Virus record (IMG/VR): IMGVR_UViG_3300003690_000090
Span: 1-64,000 of that record
From: a virus
Length of the DNA: 64,000 nt
Reading direction: 5' to 3' (one strand)
Of the stretch, positions 9,201 to 16,541 are shown one piece after another. A model generated the notes under the pieces. The model did not search any database, had not been told where the DNA came from, and saw only the letters and a program-made list of their open reading frames with translations. Position 1 is the stretch's first letter. Every line of letters starts with the position of its first letter. The position numbers were made by a program, and so were the translations under genes.

Positions 9201-11824
9201 TGGATGGCGCAGATTGGGTGAAGGGTCTTACCGATGCTGATCGGATTGCTCTCGGAGATGTGATTGGGCGTCTCGAAATGGCCATGTCGTCCTCCTACAA
9301 CAGAATCCTAGAGGTAGGCAGTTGGATTGCTGTAGCGGCAGGTGGAGAGCGTGACGCCTCGATTTTGGTAGGCATGTTGGACCACGAAAAGGCTGCTTTC
9401 TACAAGTGGTTTTACGATGGCAAATTCAGAGAGATATTTGATTATCTCTTGGAATATGGCCGTGAGACCGGCCATGTTGTCCACAAGTTCACCAGCTATC
9501 AGCCCAACCAGGCCCTGTTGAACATGATTGTTCGCTTGCGGGCCTATGAGCTCATGGGCAACGTGTCCAAAGACCTGGCCCGCTACGGATTGCTAGAAGA
9601 CGTGACCCAACTGGGCAAAGACTTGCCGCTATTTGATGCCGCCACAGGGGCATACACGGGGTTCCGTATAGACTCACATGTCGAAATGGTGCAGTTCTAC
9701 ATTCAAATGGAACTGAATTACCGAGCCACTGGGTTCCTCTACACAAAGACTGTGGATGTGTTTGATGATGCCGGTAAGGCGGTGATGGGTCCGGACGGAA
9801 AACAAAAAACCCGCACCATCCAGACCAACCGCCCGCCGCCAGCCCCCACTAGCAAAGAAGGCAAGTCGTTGTTGTCTCCAAAACGGGCTGAATACGCCAA
9901 GAGCCAGGGTTGGAAACAAGATCCTCGCATTCCTGGCAACTTCCACGAAATGGCTGCGTATACCGAAGCCATGGAAATTCTCGATCGTGCTGGAGTGAAG
10001 GTCTCCACAGAAGGTTGGGAGAGGGTCACGTTCCATGATGGAACAGAAGCTCTCATGCCGGCTGGTGCGGCGAGGGAGTACTACGATGCTCTTGACCGAT
10101 TGTCTGAAATCGGAACTGCTCGAGCAGGAGCTGCGCCAGCTCGGGCTTGGATGATCGGCAAAAAGGGGCGACAGGCGCTGGCGGAACGTCCTACCGGCGT
10201 TGAGGTAGAGCAGTGGAACAAGGTACTGGCAAAGGGCCAGCTGGGTAAAGTTATTGACGACCTAATGAAGATCTTCCCCATGACGGCCCGTCATACGAGG
10301 ATGGGCGTCACGACCGGTATTTTCCTGCCGAACCCGGCGTACTACTTTGGCGTGGCGATTGGTGCCTACTTCCAGTTGTACGAAGGCTTGGGGCCGTGGG
10401 GGGCTCTCCGGGCTGTTGCGAGCAATAATGAAATGACCATGGCGCTTGTGGCGCGTATGTACAAGGAAGGGAAATACAAGCGGTACGCAAATCCAATTGT
10501 GTCAAAAACGGGCGAAACGCTGACTGTGGATCTTATGGAACAAGAGGTCCACGTTCATGGCATGAAGTCTAGCTACGCCTACGCAGAAACTGCGCAGGGT
10601 GTTGAAACCTTGATGCACAAGACTATTCGTGATGCTCGGGCTGGGCTGTTTGGTAAAACCATGCGGAAGGTGTTCGACCAAGAACGCCTAATCGAAACCT
10701 CTACCGCTATTGACAACTACTTCCGTGTTTCGGCCTACTTGGATGCACGCGTAAGAGGCATGTCTGCAACAAAATCAGCCGAGCTCGCAAGGAAGACCGG
10801 GTTTGACTACGCGGCATTGACCGAGTTCGAAAAGAAGTACATGCGGAGCACGATTCTGTTCTATTCCTACTTCAGGAAGAACATGGATCTCTTCTGGGAC
10901 ACGCTTCTTACAAACCCGGAGCGCATCATTGGCCAGCTGCGCCTGGTCCGTGGCATCCAGCAGATTGCGCTCGAAGACGACCCCGAGGTCGTTCTCAGGT
11001 CTTACGCACAAACCAGGCTACCAGTTTGGTTCAAAAAGGCTGCAGCCAATACGCATGTACAGAACCAGTGGATGTACATAGTTCCACCGCTTCCTTACGA
11101 TGACGCGATGATGTGGCCAATCGATTTATTCGATGCCCTCAGGGGAGAAAACGAGGCCATTCGGAGTTTGGTCGGACACGTTGCGCCGTGGTGGCAGGCG
11201 CCATTCGTATTTGCCCAGGAGAAGGACCTCTTCTGGGGCAAAGAGTTGGAACTCTACAACAGGGTGCCCACCTGGTTGGTCGAGTGGGACTTGAACATGA
11301 CTGGTGGAATGCTGGTCAAAGACGTTTTCGATGTCCAACTGAGAGCTCATGCAGACCCAAACAAGGCAGATGCGCCAGGCATGGACCGCTGGTACCACGC
11401 GAGAAACGGCAAGGCTTGGTGGATTTGGCGAAACCTGCTGCAATTCCCCACTGCTGGCCGGTCCATGGACACCATCAGTTCCCTTGATCGGGCCAATATC
11501 GGGGCTGTAGAGTGGATGAACGCCAAGACGAAAGAGCTGGGCAGGGGTTGGGATCCGGCTTCTGCAGCAAAAATGCGCCCGTCTGACTTCAATGAAGACA
11601 CCATGTCGCCACGGCGAGGCCTGGAATGGTACGACGAACTCCTTGGGTTGATTGGAATTCGCCCCTTGGTGGTTGAGCATGGCGACATTGTCAGCAAACG
11701 GAAAAAGCAGCGCCACATCGCAGCACTTAGACAGGCAACGTCAAGAGCGGAGCTTTCCGATCCCTACAGATACGAGGGTGGTATTCTCAGTTACGTTGGA
11801 CCAGGCTTCAAACCACCCAAGTAG
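242..11824 (+). CDS. Giant polyvalent virion protein (3860 aa) with two zinc-metallopeptidase motifs
   Basis: A single uninterrupted frame of 3860 codons starts at GTG 242, with AGGA at 232-235 as the ribosome site. Seen in order: a Gly/Ala-rich hydrophobic stretch at about residues 324-368 that could contact membrane; Pro/Glu-rich linkers at about 993-1043 and 1289-1325; HELAH at 1651-1655 with a downstream NEWAAD whose Glu1705 fits a third zinc ligand; a second site HEFTH at 1859-1863 followed by Glu1926 in a TAKEVVAW context; and near 3521-3546 a segment (DYAALTEFEKKYMRS, then FYSYFRKN) like the large polyvalent-protein-associated domains of phages. Proteins of this type are packaged internal proteins that may be ejected with DNA and are often the longest gene of the phage. 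The protease assignment rests on the motifs only; targets are unknown. It lies between the tail genes and the small structural proteins. Confidence 0.85.
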   Translation: MPRQTDDQILERYLTEGTRPVTREQAEEAIRIASEYEYLGAKPELDEEEPGEEPEEGPIDSRISRIPNEPTTLERAEVKSALRAATRADTERTPGVTPAEARRRMDSIDNRMEFYPWGHAPTLPDPPSVERVRELLPEDPDDRPAGGPNLREVRTPSVRKIIEAIDSGASDEEVEKLIGEAPISAWPDEILMTRGLMQAWGRATGPRTIEMPRTSFQRTPEVRWALKREKERYFREMLKDEGASTAMSVVWASNVTMSLEEAEKLKLYLPDAPQYDGWATAVSTLSGAGAGILSGSGVTRSLMSKIPGGTTSMSQAARFVGSKVLPRLIVAGAAAVEGGTAGAATGTPMGIAAGAIIGGAIGWASGKVYGEMTRGGEDFWKPVPAFGKAAQDDGWYFALPAGLVNLSSRAQIKLGFGTQNLIPLFLSGDDAERFRAEIARSRPTESFEQIVRELQTAKENGMSDEEIRTNLGPTLGGMVANNAWVDLPPEMRLGNLSTTKMIRWARLNPQAADDKSRPGLARIVDVINNDAYSDTTLLNALESVALGQLPEAVWHKAIPPTESMADAVLIAAGLTIEAIEATGGGAAGSRGFEQTFGRLMLRTEIRDGQPEIVEGSVGQVMRVVGAATEFYAELPIPYITPAGRDFQRSGTTMIRSPDSTYLSRILANIETGEMGFARHMTDDALARGHERGSMQYDVLGALGLLLDWTVYWERPFIASVGIPTGIGVRAHRLSKDFTSKEWALSERARMIAGGSSSWLFVKTLNPDALPVQAAINRLEDLIPGEKTLADVEAALARTAEGSLGGVERKVAQQVRDHMEGTGETYAEALNTVDKAMDADVPTVVRYLMETAVRNAIRRGDTDIWDLIPKKWHDSLRAVLKNSGQDDPTGLINEINLVSQKNGRLHLAGLERLMSEGDPGTQQLRTTPEYIRVKEGMQALVEAGDIEQHHAAWILGLMEQNAWRMAVDEDVTAIKTPVDWFRAIEVRRRGKPPEPPDDVGGGPGEPGVVPEPPRVEEPELPLPRVEEAEAPPVEEMPPASELLAGEGGLTGIYKFDKGSWQPIKARPAPLSPDAPLFSSVPRKLEHVSWEGESFGWRLPTGEGLDFPPDMQALGVEIAQQPGRKDILQALGLNQKEARYVRRLEAERPGEGRPVGLAWFTSDDLAGLRGGTLYGSLQKLTKGIRDSAQNATEARIEIVYADVLEKAVTAQERKIILDDFGDRATRLWGQRNETAPSAMVTIMPGRASEIGSYTHLADDLYGLPTKTKSIETEDGYTIVLAEPHPRWAKERVKAEAPPPRVEEPEAPTIEEVPTPKVKVKVSEPEDVPDKVRSVPVGQTLRERAMGVLKKDLSKMKKARLVKIIEDLVIIPYKDAAELKQHSRDELAGAVQRWAELYGRYPILTGKEAPGPVESGAANFQRRMAMSHIDQMSFDGHISTEGTAILHKVMDRLPSEWFERVDFRGIEDPDMLEDRRVFGKTRLKRAADSQLDDAALVQQLKAITTIQTRKATKLNQATAKKMAGKSGDELLLELSTMIDENLLRLADEKAFVNNAGFRLDDDTDFMKAATPYFVEIARRLFEDPDVKIRHGWSGMQEMLQDYARQGKIPASLVSVGFEGSILRSNSQIETILSSITNEFMGFHDKDVLVFHVLHELAHTLMKNILTDDELSAMRRAFDVHRKAGFKGWHRREDVAVVKQKSIEPVFNEWAADMLASNLLGHRGFDELMAAIEADEFGDVAASPMAVDVPGREVGVGDLSRQQLEDQLKTFDGNGQQIAEWLSENVDDPSFKVILNRIIPHLEDTEVKIVNKGDPVPGDVVRLGLASGSARGVAIAPKGEAPTVWLRGADLNHSGVSSETITHEFTHAATTKRMNDGNLVANRGTALHKAVVDLEELTDVIIKERNALVKAGKTPVGMALEGMRLNTAKEVVAWGLTNKEFQAWLRTIKVEGNKTAFTRFVELIRDLLGIEAKETNALTEVIRLTDDLLTADVAGLPARRWTAPISFSAQVREIFQGLFERIASILKRTYGDEGIIKSLDIDKDVAEYFTDFVDRLMKGEVEVENIRRIYERRSNEPRMLFSISSSKRMRPLRDVSDVEPAKMTREELDQAVQDAGFIDLPDAKRAMQDAYLPFEEYEHVYAVSRQGLGPEDIWDIPVSGKTAARVNDLRKQWESLTDDIMIRHQEGRLDGLEEMEAEAGGLLDSLHAAVAELQTDRDGISSSGWVGTEESLFKIYQEFLNSREDPKARLQAVGHRRAEAMKDKPMSKKEYDSYFAERVRSIIKSSPAAPGGETVLPMPQLAKLQAKALLNRAKKSWEKRSEVKKKNPQAENFVDEHALSAWNLQRIQVNRLPAEVQAALELTVRDAGGPRAPKPEIPGESTPPKPFEILFHGPKGEERGFFSFDFETYQALIDVLKYGNYETLVRGNALLFSKFMGDKWTQGFIKHFENVKDDAGRVTLTERGERQAARAFGYYIRSATSPHGGLKRYFDQAYITLQDYWAKIRGQVSILPPEVRNFFDQFLRPELRYEGDAIKLTENITREPPLVRLPETAAERLREEIQPRMAKRRAFWAVNTDPRVVRAELGIQEGQTHIDPVDLLVAAVGYVAAENAKKLLGPGRIFMMTPRSMVPESRRRAVLERLSAKLHASIGTNTPKWNKVTDDIPDSERPTLPTGRRWRKEKEAHLDFGGESGWHELDPAQQAGMKVLAQDLARHPMGNIVPDRFLVPDADLSTIFVDEWASIIEAVIDIEAGVGARRAHYSEAINPTQATALWMALKSGVVDLSDASNSVDGLVKNLRRMFKLEEFAGGKLGPLFRTVFEKNIRMMELAPREILALAKTALEGKKELSLQGIFLALKDTLRPPVDTSVVDDIVGTIDLKHIDRTMDHKSTGLLSLLREWTGAEKAHLYGEGTEKTSAFLRGEEQMGPGYHFATTEELQGMSKVEYIVSSHHQFERILAASNRYTDEQRINILQPLRRYAMDLEEARARGVDGADWVKGLTDADRIALGDVIGRLEMAMSSSYNRILEVGSWIAVAAGGERDASILVGMLDHEKAAFYKWFYDGKFREIFDYLLEYGRETGHVVHKFTSYQPNQALLNMIVRLRAYELMGNVSKDLARYGLLEDVTQLGKDLPLFDAATGAYTGFRIDSHVEMVQFYIQMELNYRATGFLYTKTVDVFDDAGKAVMGPDGKQKTRTIQTNRPPPAPTSKEGKSLLSPKRAEYAKSQGWKQDPRIPGNFHEMAAYTEAMEILDRAGVKVSTEGWERVTFHDGTEALMPAGAAREYYDALDRLSEIGTARAGAAPARAWMIGKKGRQALAERPTGVEVEQWNKVLAKGQLGKVIDDLMKIFPMTARHTRMGVTTGIFLPNPAYYFGVAIGAYFQLYEGLGPWGALRAVASNNEMTMALVARMYKEGKYKRYANPIVSKTGETLTVDLMEQEVHVHGMKSSYAYAETAQGVETLMHKTIRDARAGLFGKTMRKVFDQERLIETSTAIDNYFRVSAYLDARVRGMSATKSAELARKTGFDYAALTEFEKKYMRSTILFYSYFRKNMDLFWDTLLTNPERIIGQLRLVRGIQQIALEDDPEVVLRSYAQTRLPVWFKKAAANTHVQNQWMYIVPPLPYDDAMMWPIDLFDALRGENEAIRSLVGHVAPWWQAPFVFAQEKDLFWGKELELYNRVPTWLVEWDLNMTGGMLVKDVFDVQLRAHADPNKADAPGMDRWYHARNGKAWWIWRNLLQFPTAGRSMDTISSLDRANIGAVEWMNAKTKELGRGWDPASAAKMRPSDFNEDTMSPRRGLEWYDELLGLIGIRPLVVEHGDIVSKRKKQRHIAALRQATSRAELSDPYRYEGGILSYVGPGFKPPK

Positions 11825-11895
11825 TCTGCCTGATTCCTTTCACCGTGATATCCTTCTTTCGAATCACCACGTCTACTTTCTAGGAGACCACTACC

Positions 11896-12642
11896 ATGTC
11901 CCAACTTCCTGAACTTATGGGCGGACGCAGCCTGACTCATGACGCCATTAGCACTGGCTGGTACACCAAGGGGGTTGGCGACAAAGTTCAAATCTTTTCC
12001 GACTTTTTCGGTGGTGGCGCACTGCCGCTTGCTACCGCTGGTGGCGAGGGGTTCGTGAACCACGACACCTCGAGTTCCGGTGCGCCCACTTTCGCGTTTC
12101 AGGGTACTGCCGATGGCATCTACAGGATGCAGTTCGCTTCCACCAGTGAGGCCGAGCACCTGGCCACCTATCTTGGTGATGCGGTTTGCATTCCTCCCAC
12201 AGCAAAGGCAGTTTTCGAATGCCGTATCGCCATCACAGGCACACTCAGTGCCGATGACCGCGTTGTGTTCGGCCTTGCATCCGCTCGGAACGCCACCCTT
12301 GACAACATTGTTGACCACGTCTGGTTTCGCATGGAAGCTGCCAACAACAACATCCTGATTGAGGGTGACGACGGCACAAACGACAATGACGACAACGACA
12401 CTGGCGTTGATTGGGTCAGCGGCACCTACGTCAAGCTCAAGATCGACATGAGCGACACCAGCGACGTCAAGTTCTACATTGATGGCCAGGTGGTAGACCT
12501 GACATCCCACGAGAAGATTGATGTCTCCAATGCAGTGGCTGGCGATCTTCTGCAGCCGTACATCGAGATGCAGAAAGACTCCGGCACCGTCACTCACATT
12601 GTGGACATCGACTACATTTCAGTCCTTTGGGACCGCTCCTGA
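11896..12642 (+). CDS. Probable virion surface protein, lectin-like beta fold (248 aa)
   Basis: ATG 11896 is preceded by AGGAG at 11882-11886. The protein begins with a short segment resembling the start of coat proteins (FSDFFGGG), followed by a stretch typical of concanavalin/laminin-G-like beta sandwiches: alternating strands, FRMEAANNN, a Gly/Asp/Asn-rich loop (DDGTNDNDDND) and VKFYIDGQVVD near the end. Such domains decorate capsids or tail fibres and may bind glycans. There is no Cys pattern, signal or membrane segment. It starts the array of small structural genes after the giant virion protein. Function is inferred from composition and context. Confidence 0.65.
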   Translation: MSQLPELMGGRSLTHDAISTGWYTKGVGDKVQIFSDFFGGGALPLATAGGEGFVNHDTSSSGAPTFAFQGTADGIYRMQFASTSEAEHLATYLGDAVCIPPTAKAVFECRIAITGTLSADDRVVFGLASARNATLDNIVDHVWFRMEAANNNILIEGDDGTNDNDDNDTGVDWVSGTYVKLKIDMSDTSDVKFYIDGQVVDLTSHEKIDVSNAVAGDLLQPYIEMQKDSGTVTHIVDIDYISVLWDRS

Positions 12643-12671
12643 TCATTCCACCCTCTAACTAGGAGGCCGGA

Positions 12672-13100
12672 ATGCAGGGCTTCATTTGCAACGCCAATGC
12701 GACGACTGAAATCGTGGCTACCTACGGAAACGGTCTTCTTCTTGAGGCAAACACCGTTGACGCCAAGTCTCGAGCGATGCCGCAGTCATGCTATTTGTCG
12801 CACCTGGACTTGTCTCTCACCAATGCGAACTCCGCTGCCACCGTCTCTTGCTTTCTGACTTGGGACACCGGTAAGGACCACCCGATGACTGGTGAGGCCA
12901 CTGGTCAGAAGCTGAGCGCGGGAAGCACGAGTAATCTCAAGCATGTCTCGATTGCGCTGGATGCTTCTGTGACAGCTCCTACCGCGCAGACGACAGCTGG
13001 GAAGTGCTACCTGTGGGTCCTGGTCGATAACGCTACGGGAAGCCCAGAGATCGCCACGGCCAGGCTGCACTGGGCTGATTCAAGAGCTGGCAACCACTAG
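12672..13100 (+). CDS. Small beta-rich structural protein (142 aa)
   Basis: A strong ribosome site AGGAGG (12661-12666) precedes ATG 12672. The product is rich in Thr, Ala and Ser with alternating hydrophobic residues and no charged clusters, as in head-decoration or tail-accessory proteins. Its layout (SLTNANSAATVS, a Gly loop, then TAGKCYLWVLV and a final strand) resembles the other small proteins at 13.8 and 15.4-17.3 kb, which suggests a duplicated family. No enzymatic motif is visible. Confidence 0.6.
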   Translation: MQGFICNANATTEIVATYGNGLLLEANTVDAKSRAMPQSCYLSHLDLSLTNANSAATVSCFLTWDTGKDHPMTGEATGQKLSAGSTSNLKHVSIALDASVTAPTAQTTAGKCYLWVLVDNATGSPEIATARLHWADSRAGNH

Positions 13101-13108
13101 GGGGTAGC

Positions 13109-13756
13109 ATGGGTTTCAACAGTCCGTTCAACAGCAGCGGTGGGGCACAGATTCTCACCGACCTCGAGGTCGATGGCACCACCCTCGTGGTTGATGAGGT
13201 CAACAACCGGGTTGGTGTCGGGGTTGCAGCACCAACCTATGCCCTTGAGGTCGCCGGTAATGTTGGGTTCGACGAGTATCTGTACCACAACGACGACCCC
13301 GACACGTACATAAGACTCAAGGTTGATGCTTTTGATATCGCTTGTGGTGGACTCCTGCTGGCTAGTTACTACGAGACGGACGGGAGTGATTTCATCCATT
13401 TCAACATCAATAATTCGGATGTCAACTTCGCGGTTGATACGTCTGGAGTCGGCACTGCTGGAAACTTTACGTTTTTTGTTGATGGTGGCCTAAATAAGAT
13501 TGGAATGGGCACGAACACCCCCAAGACCAAGCTGACGATTGTGGGGGCGATTACTCTTGTAGAGCAAGCCGAGGCCGATACAAGCGTTGCGACCTACGGG
13601 CAGATTTGGGTGAACACGGCTACGCCAAACGAACTCTACTTCACGACAGATGCCGGGGATGATATCCAGCTTACGTCTGGTACTGCTGTCGCGGGTGGTG
13701 GTGGCGCAGATGCCAACGACCTGGATCACATCCTTCACCAACAAGTTTTCTCTTAG
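13109..13756 (+). CDS. Tail-fibre-like structural protein (215 aa)
   Basis: The gene starts 8 bp after its neighbour, with GGGGGTAG just upstream of ATG 13109. The sequence has the repeat style of phage fibre and needle shafts: short beta units such as NNRVGVGVAAPTYALEVAGN and GLNKIGMGTNTPKTKLTIVG, where 'VGxGxxxPxxxLxVxG' occurs twice (about residues 32-50 and 130-148). Similar units occur in fibre proteins carrying a C-terminal chaperone, but no chaperone domain is present here. It ends in a Gly-rich tail followed by DANDLDHILHQQVFS. Role inferred from this pattern and the late-gene context. Confidence 0.6.
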   Translation: MGFNSPFNSSGGAQILTDLEVDGTTLVVDEVNNRVGVGVAAPTYALEVAGNVGFDEYLYHNDDPDTYIRLKVDAFDIACGGLLLASYYETDGSDFIHFNINNSDVNFAVDTSGVGTAGNFTFFVDGGLNKIGMGTNTPKTKLTIVGAITLVEQAEADTSVATYGQIWVNTATPNELYFTTDAGDDIQLTSGTAVAGGGGADANDLDHILHQQVFS

Positions 13757-13765
13757 GATTTCATC

Positions 13766-14125
13766 ATGGCAGTATTGAAGAAACAGGAACTATCTGGGGG
13801 CGCTGATGGCATCGGTGTCAAGGTGGTCGCTACCGCATCAGCGGGCACCGTTATTCACACGGCTGACAGCACAACCACTGCGAATCTCTACGATGAGATT
13901 TGGTTGTATGCCACCAATACACACACCGGAACGGTGGTGTTGACTCTTCAGTTTGGCGGTGTCGTAGCGGTGACGAATGATATCAAGCATGTCATAAATC
14001 CTAACGAAACCGTCTTGGTGTGCCCTGGTTTTATCTTGCAGAACAGTCTCATTGTCAAAGCATACGCCAGCGAGGCGAATGTGGTCAGCATCCATGGATT
14101 CGTGAACAGGATTGCTGCCTCGTGA
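13766..14125 (+). CDS. Small beta-sandwich structural protein (119 aa)
   Basis: ATG 13766 follows the previous stop by 9 bp. The protein has DEIWLYATNTHTGTVVLTL in the middle and ends with ANVVSIHGFVNRIAAS. A clearly related protein is encoded far away on the other strand at 22573-22995 (DEVWLWMTNTSAAPVEVTM, ending ADVINVMGYVNRISAS), so the two are paralogues. The pattern fits a small capsid-decoration or tail-accessory protein. Its stop TGA overlaps the GTG start of the next gene. Confidence 0.65.
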   Translation: MAVLKKQELSGGADGIGVKVVATASAGTVIHTADSTTTANLYDEIWLYATNTHTGTVVLTLQFGGVVAVTNDIKHVINPNETVLVCPGFILQNSLIVKAYASEANVVSIHGFVNRIAAS

Positions 14126-15078
14126 GCCGACGATCACGAAAGCCAGGACCAATCAAAGAGGGGCCGACCGCTTCTGGGAGGCGGTTATTCGTGCCGGGAA
14201 TCGCTCCATGGATTTCAGTCAATCCGGTTCCTGGTGGTGTCTTGCCCACCGATGTCGGTGGCCTTACGAGTGACGACATTGACAATGGGACTCCGGGCCT
14301 TTGGTATTATTATGACCCGAATGAGACCATCGACATTAGTGGGCATGGAAGCGATTGGATTACCCAAGACTCGAATGGCGTCGAGTTTTATGGCGTCTTC
14401 GATCTGCTGAAGGATGCGAAGTATTCGTATAACTACTCCCAAGGTGGTCGAGTTTCTACTGCGTTGATGAAACCTGATGGTAGTGGTCAGTTCCAGTTTG
14501 GTGACCTGGCCGGGTTTCGTATTGAGTTTCTGATTGAGGCTGGCGAGACTCAACCGCATGCCGAAAATCAGGACATCGGTGTCTTTGTGGGCCTGTCTGA
14601 CAAGACGGTAATGAGTACCGTAAATGGTCGAGACACCTTTGGTCTTGGCGCATGGTACGAAAGCACCAGTGCTGGCGGGGCTGGGGTAGAAGCCAAATCA
14701 TGGAATCCGCATACTCACCAAAACCATACAGGAAGTACCCTCCGAAAGCATTGGGCAGGCTTCAACTTCTGGCTACAGGATGACGATGAGGTTGATTGTG
14801 GCTACCATTTGTTTACCAGTCTGGATGCAGATGGAGAGCATAACAACGTAAGGCAAGCCAAGCTCCACGGAAGCGAGAAGATGGCTCTTACAGATAAGGT
14901 TTACCTAACGGTTGGAGTTCATAGTTACACCAATGCTGGTAGTGGCGATGGCGTCAAGGTGACTGGTGCTTGGAAGATTTGGTACAGAATCACTTGGAGC
15001 CCAAAGGGCATCTCTCCAGATTACATCGCTGGCGGAAACAATATCAATTCGGGTTTTAGCTCTGGGTATTTTGATTGA
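14122..15078 (+). CDS. Probable tail/virion surface protein (318 aa)
   Basis: An open frame reaches back to 14020, but the stop of the previous gene and the GTG at 14122 overlap as GTGA, so translational coupling sets the start here. The product has a basic N-terminus (SRRSRKPG), then a beta-rich body with WYYYDPNETIDISGHGSDWIT, Gly and Asp loops, and a His/Asn-rich patch (WNPHTHQNHTGST). This suggests a carbohydrate-facing structural protein. Its TGA overlaps the next ATG by one base. No known domain is certain. Confidence 0.6.
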   Translation: MSRRSRKPGPIKEGPTASGRRLFVPGIAPWISVNPVPGGVLPTDVGGLTSDDIDNGTPGLWYYYDPNETIDISGHGSDWITQDSNGVEFYGVFDLLKDAKYSYNYSQGGRVSTALMKPDGSGQFQFGDLAGFRIEFLIEAGETQPHAENQDIGVFVGLSDKTVMSTVNGRDTFGLGAWYESTSAGGAGVEAKSWNPHTHQNHTGSTLRKHWAGFNFWLQDDDEVDCGYHLFTSLDADGEHNNVRQAKLHGSEKMALTDKVYLTVGVHSYTNAGSGDGVKVTGAWKIWYRITWSPKGISPDYIAGGNNINSGFSSGYFD

Positions 15079-15383
15079 TGGCTTCTTCACTTTCCAGGGA
15101 TGGTGTGCTGAAAGCGGCTGTTTGGCTGGTGCCGATCATCTTCACAGCAGGTGGGTTGATGTGGCAGTCGGGCGAGGTACGTGCCGACCTGGCCTCGCTT
15201 GGTGGTGACTTCGATGCCCATGAGAAGATAGAGGCGCACCCGATTGCTACCGTACAGTTGGAAGAACACCGCGCTGTTCTGGAAACACTCATGGTAGAAC
15301 AGAAGGCGATGAGAACTGAACAGACCGAACAGGCTGTGAACATCTCCGCTATCTGCCAGGCGACTGGCGCGAGGTGTAGATAA
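15078..15383 (+). CDS. Single-TM coiled-coil protein, inner spanin or holin candidate (101 aa)
   Basis: The start ATG 15078 shares a base with the upstream TGA; a TTG three bases earlier is possible but less likely. One transmembrane segment lies near residues 10-29 (LKAAVWLVPIIFTAGGLMW), followed by a hydrophilic, heptad-like helix (VQLEEHRAVLETLMVEQKAM) and a Cys-containing tail. This N-in, C-out topology with a coiled coil is that of Rz-type inner spanins and some small holins. It lies 2 kb upstream of the endolysin in the same operon, with a candidate outer-membrane lipoprotein at 18151, so a lysis role is reasonable but inferred. Confidence 0.5.
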   Translation: MASSLSRDGVLKAAVWLVPIIFTAGGLMWQSGEVRADLASLGGDFDAHEKIEAHPIATVQLEEHRAVLETLMVEQKAMRTEQTEQAVNISAICQATGARCR

Positions 15384-15772
15384 TGGCTGTCACGACTACC
15401 ACTGGGCTTGATCTGAATACACACGTCATCAAGAGCTCGGATATCGACGCAACGGTGGCCGACGACATCAAGCTATCCTCCGGTACACTCCATGCGGTTT
15501 CGCTGTCTGCTGCCACAAATGGCGGAACAGAGACTGGCTACATCAAGATCACCTTGACGGACAAAACAATCGTTGTTGCAACCGATGAGCCAGACATCAA
15601 GTTCCCCCTTCAGGAGGGGGGTGTCATTTCAGTCGATGTTACTGATGCGTCTACCAGCTCTACTGGTGGCGTGGCGTTTGATACTCTTGGTGTGTGGCAA
15701 GTCAGTGCTGCCGCCAAGGCCGGCGATACCGCTATTGGCGATACCATCACTGGTTGGTTCACGGTCAAGTAA
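15383..15772 (+). CDS. Small beta-rich structural protein (129 aa)
   Basis: The gene overlaps the previous one by a single base (TAATG). The protein is Thr/Ser/Ala/Gly-rich with a beta pattern, including GYIKITLTDKTIVVATDEPDI and a PLQEGGVISVDVTDAS segment, and has no Cys or membrane segment. It follows the general layout of the small structural proteins around it: a strand carrying an acidic loop, a Gly turn, then a long Ala/Thr stretch and a final strand. Most likely a decoration or tail-accessory protein. Confidence 0.55.
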   Translation: MAVTTTTGLDLNTHVIKSSDIDATVADDIKLSSGTLHAVSLSAATNGGTETGYIKITLTDKTIVVATDEPDIKFPLQEGGVISVDVTDASTSSTGGVAFDTLGVWQVSAAAKAGDTAIGDTITGWFTVK

Positions 15773-16167
15773 TGGCAACTTCAAAAACCACAGCTCTTAG
15801 TCCTCTTGCCACCTTCATGTGGAAAGACACTGCGGCTACAACCACCGTAGTTACGGTGACCGGCGCCACCAGCGGCTCACTGTTGCAGGCTGATATCGAC
15901 AACCAGGTGGGCAGTGTTGCTGTCTTTTTGAAGATGGCGTTCCCAAGCTCTGGCACGCCATCTGCCGGCTCTACCCCGGCAGACATTCAGTTCTATGCGC
16001 CTGCCGGTAAGCGCATTATCTATTCAATCCCACAAGGGATTCCATTGACTTGGATCAACGGTAGCGGTCAGCTGTACTACTGGGCCTCCACAAGCAATTC
16101 CGAGGCGAGCTCGGCAGCACCTACTTCTGGCGAAGAACCCACGGTGCGTATTACTATGACGTCGTGA
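15772..16167 (+). CDS. Small beta-sandwich structural protein (131 aa)
   Basis: The frame is open from 15694, but the TAATG overlap with the previous stop fixes ATG 15772. The core (VAVFLKMAF, then IQFYAPAGKRIIYSIPQGIPL, LYYWASTSNSEAS, VRITMTS) matches the layout of the proteins at 16542 and 16914: a strand, an Asp/Gly/Pro loop, a Pro-Gly turn, an 'ASTS' stretch and a final strand. I read these as divergent paralogues, probably particle-surface proteins. Confidence 0.55.
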   Translation: MATSKTTALSPLATFMWKDTAATTTVVTVTGATSGSLLQADIDNQVGSVAVFLKMAFPSSGTPSAGSTPADIQFYAPAGKRIIYSIPQGIPLTWINGSGQLYYWASTSNSEASSAAPTSGEEPTVRITMTS

Positions 16168-16185
16168 TTTCGCGGAGGTGATGCA

Positions 16186-16512
16186 GTGGAAGAAGTCACC
16201 TCATGGACGAATGTAATATCTGACGCAGGCATGGCTGGGGCGTTTATCGTATTCCTGGTCTATGACCGCCGTGAGCAAGCAAAGCGCATGGACGAGTATG
16301 TCAATCGCTTGCTCGAGACCCTGGCAAATATCGAGAGCGAGCGCGAGGCAGGATTCGAAACCATCAGGGACAGATACGATCAGGTCATAGAAAAATATGA
16401 CCGTGAGCGCGATAAGCTTCTGATCGATATTTCTGGTAAGATCGAAGAGATTTCGAAGGCAATACACGAAGTTTTCGAGGAAATAGAGCGGCCTGGTCGG
16501 GGCGGCTCATGA
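16186..16512 (+). CDS. Single-TM coiled-coil protein, holin/spanin candidate (108 aa)
   Basis: GTG 16186 is served by GGAGGTG at 16174-16180. One short hydrophobic segment (GMAGAFIVFLVY, about residues 15-26) is followed by a long, highly charged helix from residue 27 to the end with heptad spacing, including many E/R/K pairs. Together with the protein at 15078 and the lipoprotein at 18151 this gives three membrane-active candidates near the endolysin. Either this or the 15078 product may be the holin; the sequence does not decide. Confidence 0.5.
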   Translation: MEEVTSWTNVISDAGMAGAFIVFLVYDRREQAKRMDEYVNRLLETLANIESEREAGFETIRDRYDQVIEKYDRERDKLLIDISGKIEEISKAIHEVFEEIERPGRGGS

Positions 16513-16541
16513 TAAGAATCGGTAATGTCCAGAGGTAGATC

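Noticed and set aside
14020-14121. Upstream ATG of the 14122 gene
   Set aside because: It would overlap the preceding gene by over 100 bp; the GTGA overlap at 14122 is a typical coupled start.
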